From Candidatus Aalborgicola danicus (GTDB lineage Bacteria; Pseudomonadota; Gammaproteobacteria; Burkholderiales; Burkholderiaceae_C), in assembly GCA_016703945.1 (NCBI GenBank), contig JADJBC010000002.1:372001-436000 (forward strand): DNA of 64,000 bases, in the 5' to 3' direction. The first letter of the stretch is position 1. Each line of letters opens with the position of its first letter. The notes under the pieces are model-generated. The model had not been told where the DNA came from. It was given only the letters and a program-made list of their open reading frames with translations, and made no database searches. Below, one piece after another: positions 17,473 to 26,045 of the stretch. The position numbers and the translations under genes were made by a program.

Positions 17473-18363
17473 CTATTGCACAAACGCACCGGGTCGCACG
17501 CCACTGTCCGTGGACAAGGCGTCGCTACAGTGGTGGGGCAATTGGGTGCCCAGCGCGGCATCGGCAACCGCCCAGGCCCGCAAGACCGGCGCATGGGCCT
17601 GCACATTGCCAAATATGGTGGCAAAGGCGACATCGGCGGCGTCGCGTCCGGTGCCAAAACGCACCAGCCCCATAGGAATGGCGGTTCCAGACGGATCAAA
17701 GATGTACCAGCGGTCGCCAAGATAAGCCTCTACGTAGGCATGAAAATCCGGCGGGCCTAGCACCGGGTCGGCACCATAATCGGTGCCGGTAGTAAAACGT
17801 GCCGGAATGTTGAGCGCACGGCACAGGGCGATCATCAGGTGGGCAAAGTCACGGCAGATTCCGACCCGTTCAATCAGGGTGTCGACAGCCGAAGTATTGC
17901 TGTTGGAGCTGTTCGAGGTGAACGCGACGTGGCTCAACACCCAGTCACGAATGGCCTGGACCCGGCTGTAGCCTTGCGGCAAGTGCCCAAATTTATTGTT
18001 CGCCAGTTTGAGCAGACGGTCAGACTGGCAGTAGCGGCTGGGGTAGATATAGCCCATCACTTCGGGCGGCAGGAACCGCACGGCCACCTCGGGTACCTGG
18101 TATGGAGCAGCGTAATGGTGAATCAAATCGACGGTAGCCACGTAGGACACGTTGAGCTCCCCAGGCAATCCCGTCAGGCGCAGGTAGCGGTTGCCGCTGA
18201 TGGGGTCGGTGTGGATCTGCGTCGGTACGTCCTGGCTCAGGGACAGATTCTCAAAAATGATGTTCTGGCTGGCGGTGTGGGCGGCGTGGATGTTGAAAAC
18301 AAAGTCAGCACCCTGCTGATCAATCTGGTAGTTCAGCGCAATTTGCAGTTCGATTCTTATCAT
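17473..18363 (-). CDS. Transglutaminase-like cysteine protease, first of two in the peptide-ligase cluster
   Basis: The protein has 296 residues. An N-terminal beta domain (about 1-130) is followed by a transglutaminase core. The catalytic Cys is in ERVGICRDFAHL (about residue 176), the His in PDFHAYVEAYLG (about 218) and the Asp in WYIFDPSGTA (about 233). It divides away from the ATP-grasp gene, with a small membrane protein gene between them. Such enzymes repeatedly sit with circularly permuted ATP-grasp and alpha-E proteins and are predicted to cut or cross-link a peptide made by that ligase. The target is unknown. Confidence 0.9.
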   Translation of the reverse strand: MIRIELQIALNYQIDQQGADFVFNIHAAHTASQNIIFENLSLSQDVPTQIHTDPISGNRYLRLTGLPGELNVSYVATVDLIHHYAAPYQVPEVAVRFLPPEVMGYIYPSRYCQSDRLLKLANNKFGHLPQGYSRVQAIRDWVLSHVAFTSNSSNSNTSAVDTLIERVGICRDFAHLMIALCRALNIPARFTTGTDYGADPVLGPPDFHAYVEAYLGDRWYIFDPSGTAIPMGLVRFGTGRDAADVAFATIFGNVQAHAPVLRAWAVADAALGTQLPHHCSDALSTDSGVRPGAFVQ

Positions 18364-18463
18364 GGTGGACCCGAGTATGTGACCAGACGGGCCTTGGGTC
18401 TGTGGTCTACCGCACGGACGGTTGTGCGCTTGATTTGCACAATGGCCTATTTAGGAACCCACC

Positions 18464-18679
18464 ATGAACCCCCTCAAACTCGTGGCTATTTTGTTGATCG
18501 TCGGCGGCACCTTGGGCCTGATGTATGGCGGATTCAGCTATACCAAGGAAACCAGCAGCGCCGACATTGGCCCCATTCACTTGCAGGTCAATGAAAAACA
18601 ACGTGTGAATATTCCGCTTTGGGCTGGCATCGCCGCTGTTGTCGGAGGTTTGGTGCTGTTGGTTACCGCGCGAAAGTAG
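18464..18679 (+). CDS. DUF3185-like small membrane protein
   Basis: The protein has 71 residues: MNPLKLVAILLIVGGTLGLM, a hydrophilic loop with KETSSADIGPIHLQVNEKQ, then a second TM (about 50-68) and a basic end (TARK). This arrangement matches DUF3185-type small proteins. AGGAA lies 8 bp before ATG 18464. It is transcribed toward the ATP-grasp gene. The function is unknown. Confidence 0.8.
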   Translation: MNPLKLVAILLIVGGTLGLMYGGFSYTKETSSADIGPIHLQVNEKQRVNIPLWAGIAAVVGGLVLLVTARK

Positions 18680-18785
18680 GCGCTACGCCCCTGCGGGCGT
18701 GCATCGTCTGCGCAGGCTTGGGAAAGTTTCTTGGTGGCCAACGGCACGCGATTCGTCGCTGTGCTTTGCGGCATACTCAAGAAAC

Positions 18786-21416
18786 GTGAAAAATGTATCT
18801 GAATCCCCCACTGGAGACCTGCCACAGCGCCTGACAGCGCTTGAATGGGCACAGTCGTCGCTTGCAGCGGCTCCCCTGCACTACGACGAGTTGCGCGCGC
18901 GCATGTCAACAGGCTCGCGCCTGTCCGAAGCAGCTGCTAATTTGATAGCAAACTACCAAGGATTGACGAGGGCTTGGGGCGAATTTTTCTCAAATTGTGA
19001 AACAGACGACCTGGGTACACTGGACCAACGGGCTGCGACCCTGGCACGCCAGATCCGCGACAACGGTGTTACCTACAACGTTTATGCCGACGAAGGTGGG
19101 CCCCAACGCCCCTGGTCGTTGGGCTTGTTTCCGTTGATTCTGTCAGCCCAGAGCTGGACACAAATTGAGACCGGCGTCACACAGCGGGTGCGCCTGCTGG
19201 ACCGGGTGATGGCCGACGTCTATGGCCCGCAGGAACTGGTGGCCCAAGGACTGCTGCCCCCAGCGCTGGTGCAAGGCCATCCCGGCTATTTGCGCGCCAT
19301 GCACGGCGTGCAGCCGGTGGGCGGCACGCACTTGCACATTGCCGCTTTTGACCTGGCACGCGGGCCGGACGGCAACTGGTGGGTGGTGTCACAGCGCACC
19401 CAGGCGCCCTCGGGTCTGGGGTATTTGCTGGAGAACCGCCTGGCGGTGTCACGCCTGTTTCCACAGGCGTTTGAGAGCCTGCAGGTGCAGCGCCTGGCTG
19501 GCACCTACCGGGCACTGATGGAGAGCATCAAATCCATGAGTCCGGCGGGTCAGGATGCCCACATTGCGCTGCTGACACCCGGGCCTTACAACGAAACCTA
19601 TTTTGAACACGCCTATCTGGCGCGTTACCTGGGGCTTACGCTGGTCGAAGGCAATGACCTGATCGTGCGCGACCAGCACCTCTACCTCAAAACACTGCGC
19701 GGGCTGGTCCCTGTGCATGGGCTGCTCAAACGCCTGGACGACCAGTTTCTGGACCCGCTTGAATTGCGCTCCGATTCCACGCTGGGCGTGCCGGGTCTGT
19801 TGCAGGTCATTCGGGCGGGAAATGTGCTGGTGGCGAATGCACCTGGATCTGCTTTTTTAGAGTCACCCGCCTTGTTAGGCTTCCTGCCAGCGTTGTCGCG
19901 GCACCTGCTGGGGGAGGAACTCCTGTTGCCCGCCTTGCCCACCTGGTGGTGTGGTGAGCGATCGGCCATGGAAGAGGTATTGCCACGCCTGCAGGAATAC
20001 GCCATCAAGCCCACCTACCCGGGTTCCGCCATCCATGGTGATTTCGACGCCGTGCTGGGGCGCACGCTGTCACCGCGTGAACGCGACGAATGGGCCGGAC
20101 GCATCTTGCGCCAGAGTGATGAACACACCATCCAGGCCTATATGCCCTTGTCACAAATGCCGACCTGGCAAGCACCCGCCGGTGGTGTGGTAGCCCGCTC
20201 GGTCATGCTGCGGGTGTTTGCGGTGTCTGATGGGCCGCGCTCCTGGCGTGTGTTGCCAGGCGGCCTGGCACGTGTGGCCGGTGGCAGCGCGGATGTCGCC
20301 TCCATGCAACACGGCGGCAGCAGCGCCGATGTGTGGGCCATCACCACCGGCGACGTGGACAAGACCAGTTTGCTGCAACCGACGCTGACGCCGTCGATTT
20401 TGGCCCATCGCAAGCGCCTTGTGACAAGCCGCGCCGCTGAAAACCTGTTCTGGCTGGGCCGCTACACCGAACGCGCGGAAAACTCGGTGCGACTGGCCCG
20501 CATCACGCTGGAGGCCCTTGGCGGTGAGGACCAGGGTTCACAACCCTTACTGAGCTGGCTGGGTCGCATGGCACTGAACAACACCCTGGTGTTGCCGGGG
20601 GTGCCGCCCCTGACGCCAGTCGCGCAGGCGCGCCGTGTGTTTGAGCGCTCGCTGATTGCCAGCCTGGGCAGTACCGACCAGGCCACCAGCGTGGGCTACA
20701 ACCTGCGCTCACTGCGCCTGGCGGGCGCTGCGGTGCGTGAACGCCTGTCGCAGGAGCACTGGAACCTGATGCAACGCACCGAAGAGACTTTTTTCAAAAC
20801 CTGTGCCGAACATATGGCCAGCGCCGATTACTCATCCCTGGAAGCCCAGGCCGCGCTCAAAGCCGCCAGCGACCACCTGGCTGCCATCACCGGCTTGCAG
20901 ACCGACCGCATGACACGCGACGACGGCTGGCGCCTGCTGAGCATAGGGCGCCATATCGAACGGCTGAGCTTTTTGTCAACTGCTTTGCGCATCGGCCTGG
21001 AGACTCGGTCGGTCGGCCAGACCGGTGGCTTTGAGGCCATGGTGTCACTGTTTGACAGCACCATCACTTTCCACGCCCAGTACCAGCAAAGCCGGGACAT
21101 GGCCGCCTTGGTGGACCTGCTGGTGCAGGACCGTGACAACCCGCGCTCGCTGGCCTGGGTGGCACACACGCTGCGCGGGCGGTTGGCCAAACTGGCCGGC
21201 AGTGAGCCCGACCAGCTCGGCCTGTTGTCCCATAGCGTGCCCGACCCCGGCCAATGGCAGCTGGAAGACCTGTGTGACATCGGGGACGACGGCAGCTTGC
21301 CGACCCTGATCGATTTGTTGTGGGATTGCGGCGAAGCGGCCTACCAGGTGTCGGAAGAAATTGGCGCCACCTATTTCACCCACTCCGGCGAGACCGGGCA
21401 AAGCCTGGGCGCTTAG
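18786..21416 (+). CDS. Circularly permuted ATP-grasp - alpha-E (DUF404/407 + DUF403) fusion
   Basis: The protein has about 876 residues. The first half (about 95-495) is a circularly permuted type 2 ATP-grasp: RDNGVTYNVYADEGGPQRPW, VVSQRTQAPSGLGYLLENR and LTPGPYNETYFEH. The second half (about 535-850) is the all-helical alpha-E domain, starting RAAENLFWLGRYTERAEN. In many bacteria these are separate genes. The pair is predicted to form peptide bonds on an unidentified substrate. The transglutaminase gene follows 12 bp later. The start at GTG 18786 is tentative. A copy of the dispersed 17-17-8 repeat (18933-18987) is read through in frame near residues 50-68. Confidence 0.9.
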   Translation: MKNVSESPTGDLPQRLTALEWAQSSLAAAPLHYDELRARMSTGSRLSEAAANLIANYQGLTRAWGEFFSNCETDDLGTLDQRAATLARQIRDNGVTYNVYADEGGPQRPWSLGLFPLILSAQSWTQIETGVTQRVRLLDRVMADVYGPQELVAQGLLPPALVQGHPGYLRAMHGVQPVGGTHLHIAAFDLARGPDGNWWVVSQRTQAPSGLGYLLENRLAVSRLFPQAFESLQVQRLAGTYRALMESIKSMSPAGQDAHIALLTPGPYNETYFEHAYLARYLGLTLVEGNDLIVRDQHLYLKTLRGLVPVHGLLKRLDDQFLDPLELRSDSTLGVPGLLQVIRAGNVLVANAPGSAFLESPALLGFLPALSRHLLGEELLLPALPTWWCGERSAMEEVLPRLQEYAIKPTYPGSAIHGDFDAVLGRTLSPRERDEWAGRILRQSDEHTIQAYMPLSQMPTWQAPAGGVVARSVMLRVFAVSDGPRSWRVLPGGLARVAGGSADVASMQHGGSSADVWAITTGDVDKTSLLQPTLTPSILAHRKRLVTSRAAENLFWLGRYTERAENSVRLARITLEALGGEDQGSQPLLSWLGRMALNNTLVLPGVPPLTPVAQARRVFERSLIASLGSTDQATSVGYNLRSLRLAGAAVRERLSQEHWNLMQRTEETFFKTCAEHMASADYSSLEAQAALKAASDHLAAITGLQTDRMTRDDGWRLLSIGRHIERLSFLSTALRIGLETRSVGQTGGFEAMVSLFDSTITFHAQYQQSRDMAALVDLLVQDRDNPRSLAWVAHTLRGRLAKLAGSEPDQLGLLSHSVPDPGQWQLEDLCDIGDDGSLPTLIDLLWDCGEAAYQVSEEIGATYFTHSGETGQSLGA
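18933..18987 (-). repeat. Dispersed 17-17-8 element, copy 3, inside the ATP-grasp gene
   Basis: The hairpin GCTGC-TAATTTG-ATAGC is at 18933-18949, then a 17-bp spacer, then CGAGGGCT at 18967-18974 and the tail TGGGGCGAATTTT. It is in the opposite orientation to copies 1 and 2. It is translated in frame as AANLIANYQGLTRAWGEFF. Confidence 0.8.
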
Positions 21417-21428
21417 ACGAGGCAAACC

Positions 21429-22451
21429 ATGCAGTTACGCATCACCCACGAAACCTGCTACGACTATGCTCCGGCCGTGGACATTGCACAGCACATGGCC
21501 TATTTGCAGCCTATGCGCACGGCGAACCAGCAGTTGCTGGACCACAAACTGCTGATCACCCCGCAGCCCGCGCAGCAGGTCGCAACACAGGACGTGTATG
21601 GCAACACCCGGGTATTTTTCTCACTGCAGACCGCCCATACGCAACTGCAGGTTGTAGCCCGAAGCTTGGTGGCCACGCAGGCGCCGTCCATGCCCGAGAG
21701 CAACATGCCTTGGGAGGAGGTGCGCGAGCGTTTTCGTTACGTCGCCCACAAGCCGTTTGACCACGCCGCCGAGTTTGTGTTTGCCTCACCGTTTGTAGTG
21801 CGGCACGCCGAGTTTGCGGCCTATGCGCGGCCCAGTTTTGGCCCTGGCGTGCCGCTGGTAGAGGCCGCGCGCGATCTCATGCAACGCATCTACCGGGATT
21901 TCACGTACGAGAGCCAAAGCACCGAGATCAACACCCCGGCGCTGGAAGCATTGGCGCAGCGCAAAGGCGTGTGCCAGGACTTTGCCCACATCATGATCGC
22001 CTGCCTGCGCGCCTATGGCCTACCCGCCCGGTATGTGAGTGGCTACCTGCTGACCCACCCTGCCGAAGGTCAGCAACGCCTGGTCGGTAGTGACGCCTCC
22101 CACGCCTGGGTCTCGGTGTATTTGCCTGATTTGCCCGACGCGCCCTCTGGCGCCCGCTGGTGTGACTTTGACCCGACCAACAACCGCGACGGCTGGGGCA
22201 CGCCGGGCGAGGACTACGTGACACTGGCCATTGGCCGCGACTACGCCGACGTATCACCCATACGGGGTGTCATCCACGGCGGTGCCAACCACACGCTGAC
22301 GGTGGGAGTGACGGTGGAGCCGTATGAATCGACGGCTGGAGTGGTGGCGGGCAGAGCCAAAACCAGGGACAAGTTCAATCACAATCCCAGACTCAGGGAA
22401 CGTCGCAAACACAAACACAGTCCCAGTTCCCGGGTGCTATTCTTTAGATAG
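21429..22451 (+). CDS. Transglutaminase-like protein downstream of ATP-grasp-alpha-E
   Basis: The protein has 340 residues. The N-terminal domain starts MQLRITHETCYDYAPAVDIA (typical of this subfamily, about residues 1-150). The core has Cys in RKGVCQDFAHIMIAC (about 180), His in SDASHAWVSVYLP (about 222) and Asp in WCDFDPTNN (about 243). It is 12 bp behind the ATP-grasp fusion and so co-transcribed. The last ~30 residues are basic and poorly structured, and the stop codon falls inside a copy of the dispersed repeat (22436-22490); the tail may have been changed by that insertion. Confidence 0.92.
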   Translation: MQLRITHETCYDYAPAVDIAQHMAYLQPMRTANQQLLDHKLLITPQPAQQVATQDVYGNTRVFFSLQTAHTQLQVVARSLVATQAPSMPESNMPWEEVRERFRYVAHKPFDHAAEFVFASPFVVRHAEFAAYARPSFGPGVPLVEAARDLMQRIYRDFTYESQSTEINTPALEALAQRKGVCQDFAHIMIACLRAYGLPARYVSGYLLTHPAEGQQRLVGSDASHAWVSVYLPDLPDAPSGARWCDFDPTNNRDGWGTPGEDYVTLAIGRDYADVSPIRGVIHGGANHTLTVGVTVEPYESTAGVVAGRAKTRDKFNHNPRLRERRKHKHSPSSRVLFFR

Positions 22452-22490
22452 CTGCTGACGCTTATTCCTCGGGGGCTGGAGGCATTTCTT
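22436..22490 (-). repeat. Dispersed 17-17-8 element, copy 4, supplying a stop codon
   Basis: The hairpin GCTAT-TCTTTAG-ATAGC is at 22436-22452, then a 17-bp spacer and CGGGGGCT at 22470-22477, one mismatch from the octamer. The TAG stop of the transglutaminase gene (22449-22451) lies in the right half of the hairpin. Confidence 0.8.
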
Positions 22491-22518
22491 ACCACTAATG
22501 TTGAGAGCAAACCAAACC

Positions 22519-22974
22519 ATGAACATCTACGAAACCCTGGCCAAACTGGACATCGACCTGCCACCGGTTGCCATTCCCGCGGCCGCTTACGTCCCCTTTG
22601 TGCAGACCGGCAACCTGGTCTTCCTCAGTGGGCACATCGCCAAAAAAGACGGCAAGCCCTGGGTCGGCCAATTGGGCAAGACCATGGCCACCGAAGAAGG
22701 CAAGGCTGCCGCCCGCGCCATCGCCATCGACCTGATGGGCACCCTGCACGCGGCCGTGGGCGACCTGAACCGGGTCAAACGCATCGTCAAGCTGATGTCG
22801 CTGGTCAACTCCACCGCTGATTTCACCGAACAGCACCTGGTCACCAACGGCGCCAGCGAGTTGTTTGGCCAGGTCTTTGGCGACCAAGGCGCACACGCCC
22901 GCAGCGCCTTTGGCGTAGCACAAATTCCCTTGGGCGCCTGCGTGGAAATCGAACTGATTGCCGAACTGGCCTGA
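22519..22974 (+). CDS. RidA family protein (YjgF/YER057c)
   Basis: The protein has 151 residues. It has the RidA layout: VPFVQTGNLVFLSGHIAKKDG, then GTLHAAVGDLNRVKRIVKL and the C-terminal RSAFGVAQIPLGACVEIELIAEL. The conserved Arg is in HARSAFGV, and the end GACVEIELIA is the usual trimer-forming strand. Family members hydrolyse reactive imines and enamines made by PLP enzymes. ATG 22519 is preferred over an upstream start at 22498. The stop overlaps the start of the next gene by ATGA, so they are translationally coupled. Confidence 0.93.
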   Translation: MNIYETLAKLDIDLPPVAIPAAAYVPFVQTGNLVFLSGHIAKKDGKPWVGQLGKTMATEEGKAAARAIAIDLMGTLHAAVGDLNRVKRIVKLMSLVNSTADFTEQHLVTNGASELFGQVFGDQGAHARSAFGVAQIPLGACVEIELIAELA

Positions 22975-24869
22975 TGCCTGCGATGCGCGCCCTGCTGCTC
23001 TGGACCCTGTTTCTGGCGCTATGGGCGCCTGGGCAGACGGTCCACTCGGCGCAGGACGCCACGCTGCCGCTGTTGTCGGTCTGGGAACGGGGCGCCGTTC
23101 GCATCGAGGTCGGCCCGCGTATGGGGGTGCTGGTGGACCCCGGCGGGAGCTTGACCCTGGAGCAGGTCCGCACGGCGGGCTCCAGTTGGCAGCTTATCAA
23201 CCGCCAGTCGCCCAATTTTGGCTTCACCAAGGACGCCTACTGGTTCAGGTTCCAGTTGCAAAACCTCGACTCCCAGCGGCTGTCCCGGTTGATCGAGTTG
23301 CCGATTCCGTTTCTGGACCATGTGTGGCTCTACCACTACGCCGGTGACTCACTGCAAACCCGGTACACCCTGGGCGACGAACAGCCCTTTGCCCAACGGC
23401 CCGTACGACACCGCAATTTTGTGATGCCGGTGGACCTGAGCCCTGGCATGAACACGGTGTATCTGCGCCTGGCCTCCAGCGGCACCATCGAGGGGCCTTT
23501 GCGCATCTGGGACCCGGCGTTGTTCCATGCGGCTGCCAACGACGAAAGCCTGGTGCAGGGCGGCGTGATCGGCATCCTGCTGATCATGGTGGTCTACAAC
23601 CTGTTTGTGTATTTTTCCACCCGCGACATCAACTATCTGTATTACATCGGTTTTGTCGCCAGTTATATGCTGTTCCACTTGACATTGACGGGCTACACGT
23701 TTGCCTATGTGTGGCCCAACGCCTTGCGCTGGAACAGCTTCGCCATCTCGACCTTTATTGGAGCCTCCGCTTTTTTTGCCTGCCTGTTCATGAGCCAGTT
23801 TCTCAAACTGCGCCTCTTTTCCAAACCGGCGTTTTACCTGGTGCGGGCGCTTACCCTTGTCAGTGCCGCCATCTTTTGCCTCTCGTTTGTGTTGCCGTAC
23901 AGTTGGACCATTCGGGCTGGCACCTCCATCGCGATACCGATAGCGACTACGGCCCTCACCCTGGGTTACTGGCGCTGGTGGCGCGGCGCCAAATTTGCAC
24001 GTTTTTATTGCCTGGCCTGGACTGCGATTTTTATTGGTCTGGCGGTCCTTACCGCCAGCAAGCTGGGCTGGATACCGATCAACCTCTGGACTGAAAGTGC
24101 GTCCGAGATTGGCATCATCCTCTTGGTGGTTTTGTTGTCGTTCACGCTGGCGGATCGCATCAACACCGACCGCAGCCTGCGCCTCAACGCCCAGGCCGTG
24201 GCGCTGGAGCATGAGCGCGAGGCTCGCACCAGCCAGCAAGCGCTGATTGAAGCCAAGGAGCGTGTCAACCAGGAACTCGAAGCGCGGGTGCAATCCCGCA
24301 CCACCGACCTCAACACCACGCTGCAACAGCTGAAAGCTGCCAACGACCGGTTGCTGCTGCTATCAACCACCGACGGACTGACCCAGATCAGCAACCGGGC
24401 CTACTTTGATACGGCCGTGGAGAACGAACTGCGTCGGGCAGAGCGACAGCAAACCGCCATTACCCTGATCCTTTTCGACATCGACCACTTCAAGCAGATC
24501 AATGACCGTTACGGCCATCTGACCGGTGATGCCTGTCTGCGAGCGCTGGCCGATCTGATGCGCCCCCGAATTCACCGCGCGGGTGACGTCTTGGCGCGTT
24601 ATGGCGGTGAGGAGTTTGTCATTGTGCTCACAGGTGTCGACCTGACCCAGTCGATGGCGCTGGCCGAGGAGTTTCGCGTCGCGATTGAAAGCCTGCGAGT
24701 GGTATCAGAAGGCCATACAGTGGCGTTTACTGCAAGTTTTGGGGTGGTATCTACCGTGCCGCATGCCACGCTGCAAATCGAGGACTTGCTGGCGGCTGCC
24801 GATCGGGCGCTTTACGAGGCCAAACACAACGGTCGCAACTGTGTGCGTGCGGCCCTGATCGGGACCTGA
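22974..24869 (+). CDS. 7TM-DISM diguanylate cyclase
   Basis: The protein has 631 residues. A signal peptide (about 1-25) precedes a periplasmic 7TMR-DISMED2 domain (about 45-180; AYWFRFQLQNLDS, FLDHVWLYHY). Seven TM helices follow (about 190-390), then a coiled coil (395-455) and a GGDEF domain (460-625). RYGGEEF is intact, with an I-site R-A-G-D five residues before it, so c-di-GMP synthesis with product inhibition is expected. DISM receptors often bind carbohydrate-like ligands; the ligand here is unknown. The start overlaps the RidA stop. Confidence 0.93.
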   Translation: MPAMRALLLWTLFLALWAPGQTVHSAQDATLPLLSVWERGAVRIEVGPRMGVLVDPGGSLTLEQVRTAGSSWQLINRQSPNFGFTKDAYWFRFQLQNLDSQRLSRLIELPIPFLDHVWLYHYAGDSLQTRYTLGDEQPFAQRPVRHRNFVMPVDLSPGMNTVYLRLASSGTIEGPLRIWDPALFHAAANDESLVQGGVIGILLIMVVYNLFVYFSTRDINYLYYIGFVASYMLFHLTLTGYTFAYVWPNALRWNSFAISTFIGASAFFACLFMSQFLKLRLFSKPAFYLVRALTLVSAAIFCLSFVLPYSWTIRAGTSIAIPIATTALTLGYWRWWRGAKFARFYCLAWTAIFIGLAVLTASKLGWIPINLWTESASEIGIILLVVLLSFTLADRINTDRSLRLNAQAVALEHEREARTSQQALIEAKERVNQELEARVQSRTTDLNTTLQQLKAANDRLLLLSTTDGLTQISNRAYFDTAVENELRRAERQQTAITLILFDIDHFKQINDRYGHLTGDACLRALADLMRPRIHRAGDVLARYGGEEFVIVLTGVDLTQSMALAEEFRVAIESLRVVSEGHTVAFTASFGVVSTVPHATLQIEDLLAAADRALYEAKHNGRNCVRAALIGT

Positions 24870-24950
24870 CCTAGAGTCGTATCATGGGTTCGTTTCGGCG
24901 CAAGCTAGCGTTGCGTTCGTGAACACAAAAAATCTATACCAGGAGACCAT

Positions 24951-25547
24951 ATGACCGCTAAGAAAGCCGTGAATGCCTGCCGCGCCGCGGGGCTTGTGAT
25001 TGCCCTCGTTTTGGCAGGCGGGTCGCATACGATCGCCGCAACCGTCAACAAATTTGAAACAACACAGGTGCTGAACGATGTGCCCTTGATCTTGAATGGA
25101 TCTGGTACTCGGGTCAACAAGGTCGGTGCCAACAAAGTTTATGACGTTGCGCTGTACGCTCAAAGCAAGGCCAAAACCGTCGAAGAGCTGATTGCCATGC
25201 CGGGACCCAAGAGGCTGCGATTTATTGCGCTGCGGGATGTGCCCGGCACCGACTTCGGACTTTCGTTCATCAAGGGCATGAAGGCCAATGCGAGTCCCGA
25301 GCAAGTGCAAAGAAATGCCACATCAAGTAACCGCATGGTCGAAATCTTTTCGGCGCGCCCGAAACTGGTTGCAGGCGACTACTTCTCGATTGACTATGTA
25401 CCCGGCAAGGGCACTATTTTTTACCTGCTTGACGTGCAACAGGGCGCCCCGGTCGGAGAGAGCGACTTTTTTGAAATGGTGCTCAAAGTGTGGCTGGGCT
25501 CCGCGCCAGTGGACCCAGCCCTCAAGGAAGCATTGCTTGGGAAGTGA
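24951..25547 (+). CDS. Chalcone-isomerase-like secreted protein
   Basis: The protein has 198 residues. A signal peptide (to about ...HTIAA, residue 30) precedes a chalcone-isomerase-type fold: GSGTRVNKVGANKVYDVALYA, then KRLRFIALRDVPGTDFG and DFFEMVLKVWLGSAPVD near the end. Bacterial members are periplasmic, bind fatty acids or have unknown roles, and are not flavonoid enzymes. AGGAGA lies 6 bp before ATG 24951. The last 26 bp overlap the convergent folK gene. Confidence 0.88.
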   Translation: MTAKKAVNACRAAGLVIALVLAGGSHTIAATVNKFETTQVLNDVPLILNGSGTRVNKVGANKVYDVALYAQSKAKTVEELIAMPGPKRLRFIALRDVPGTDFGLSFIKGMKANASPEQVQRNATSSNRMVEIFSARPKLVAGDYFSIDYVPGKGTIFYLLDVQQGAPVGESDFFEMVLKVWLGSAPVDPALKEALLGK

Positions 25548-26037
25548 GCGTCGACCTGGAGATCGTGTCACTGGTCAATCGCTGAATGGCCTGGCCACTG
25601 ATCCCTTCGCGTTGCGCCGCATCGACCCGGTGCGGCGCAATCTCGGCCAGGGGCAATAACACAAAGGCACGCAAGCCCATGCGGGGATGGGGAACGGTCA
25701 ACACCGGGCTGCTGATGCTGGCATCACCAAAAAGCAGCAGGTCCAGGTCCAGCGTGCGCGGTGCGTTTTGGAAGGGTCGCTCCCGCCCGGCCGCGTTTTC
25801 GATGGCGTGCAAACAAGCCAATAACGCAGGAGCCGTTAGCTCCGTGCGCACCTCGACCACGGAATTGATGTAGTCCGGCCCGCTGGCGTCGATGGGCGCT
25901 GACCGGTACCGGGATGACTGCGCAGTGACCGTCACACCGGGTGCAAGGCGCAAGCTGCGTACTGCGCCATCCAGTGCCATTTGGGCGTCGCCCAAATTAG
26001 CCCCCAGACCGACATACGCCACTACGGGCTCGCGCAT
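25522..26037 (-). CDS. folK: 2-amino-4-hydroxy-6-hydroxymethyldihydropteridine diphosphokinase
   Basis: The protein has 171 residues. This is HPPK of the folate pathway. Family motifs are YVGLGANLGD at the start, SSRYRSAPID (about 42) and GRERPFQNAPRTLDLDLLLF (about 85-104), then PHPRMGLRAFVLLPLAEIAP. It is the last gene of a reverse-strand run perM-hda-HAD-pcnB-folK that I recognise from Burkholderiales. The 8-bp gap to pcnB says the two are co-transcribed. The 3' end overlaps the convergent chalcone-isomerase-like gene. Confidence 0.97.
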   Translation of the reverse strand: MREPVVAYVGLGANLGDAQMALDGAVRSLRLAPGVTVTAQSSRYRSAPIDASGPDYINSVVEVRTELTAPALLACLHAIENAAGRERPFQNAPRTLDLDLLLFGDASISSPVLTVPHPRMGLRAFVLLPLAEIAPHRVDAAQREGISGQAIQRLTSDTISRSTLTSQAMLP

Positions 26038-26045
26038 GCCGGCGC

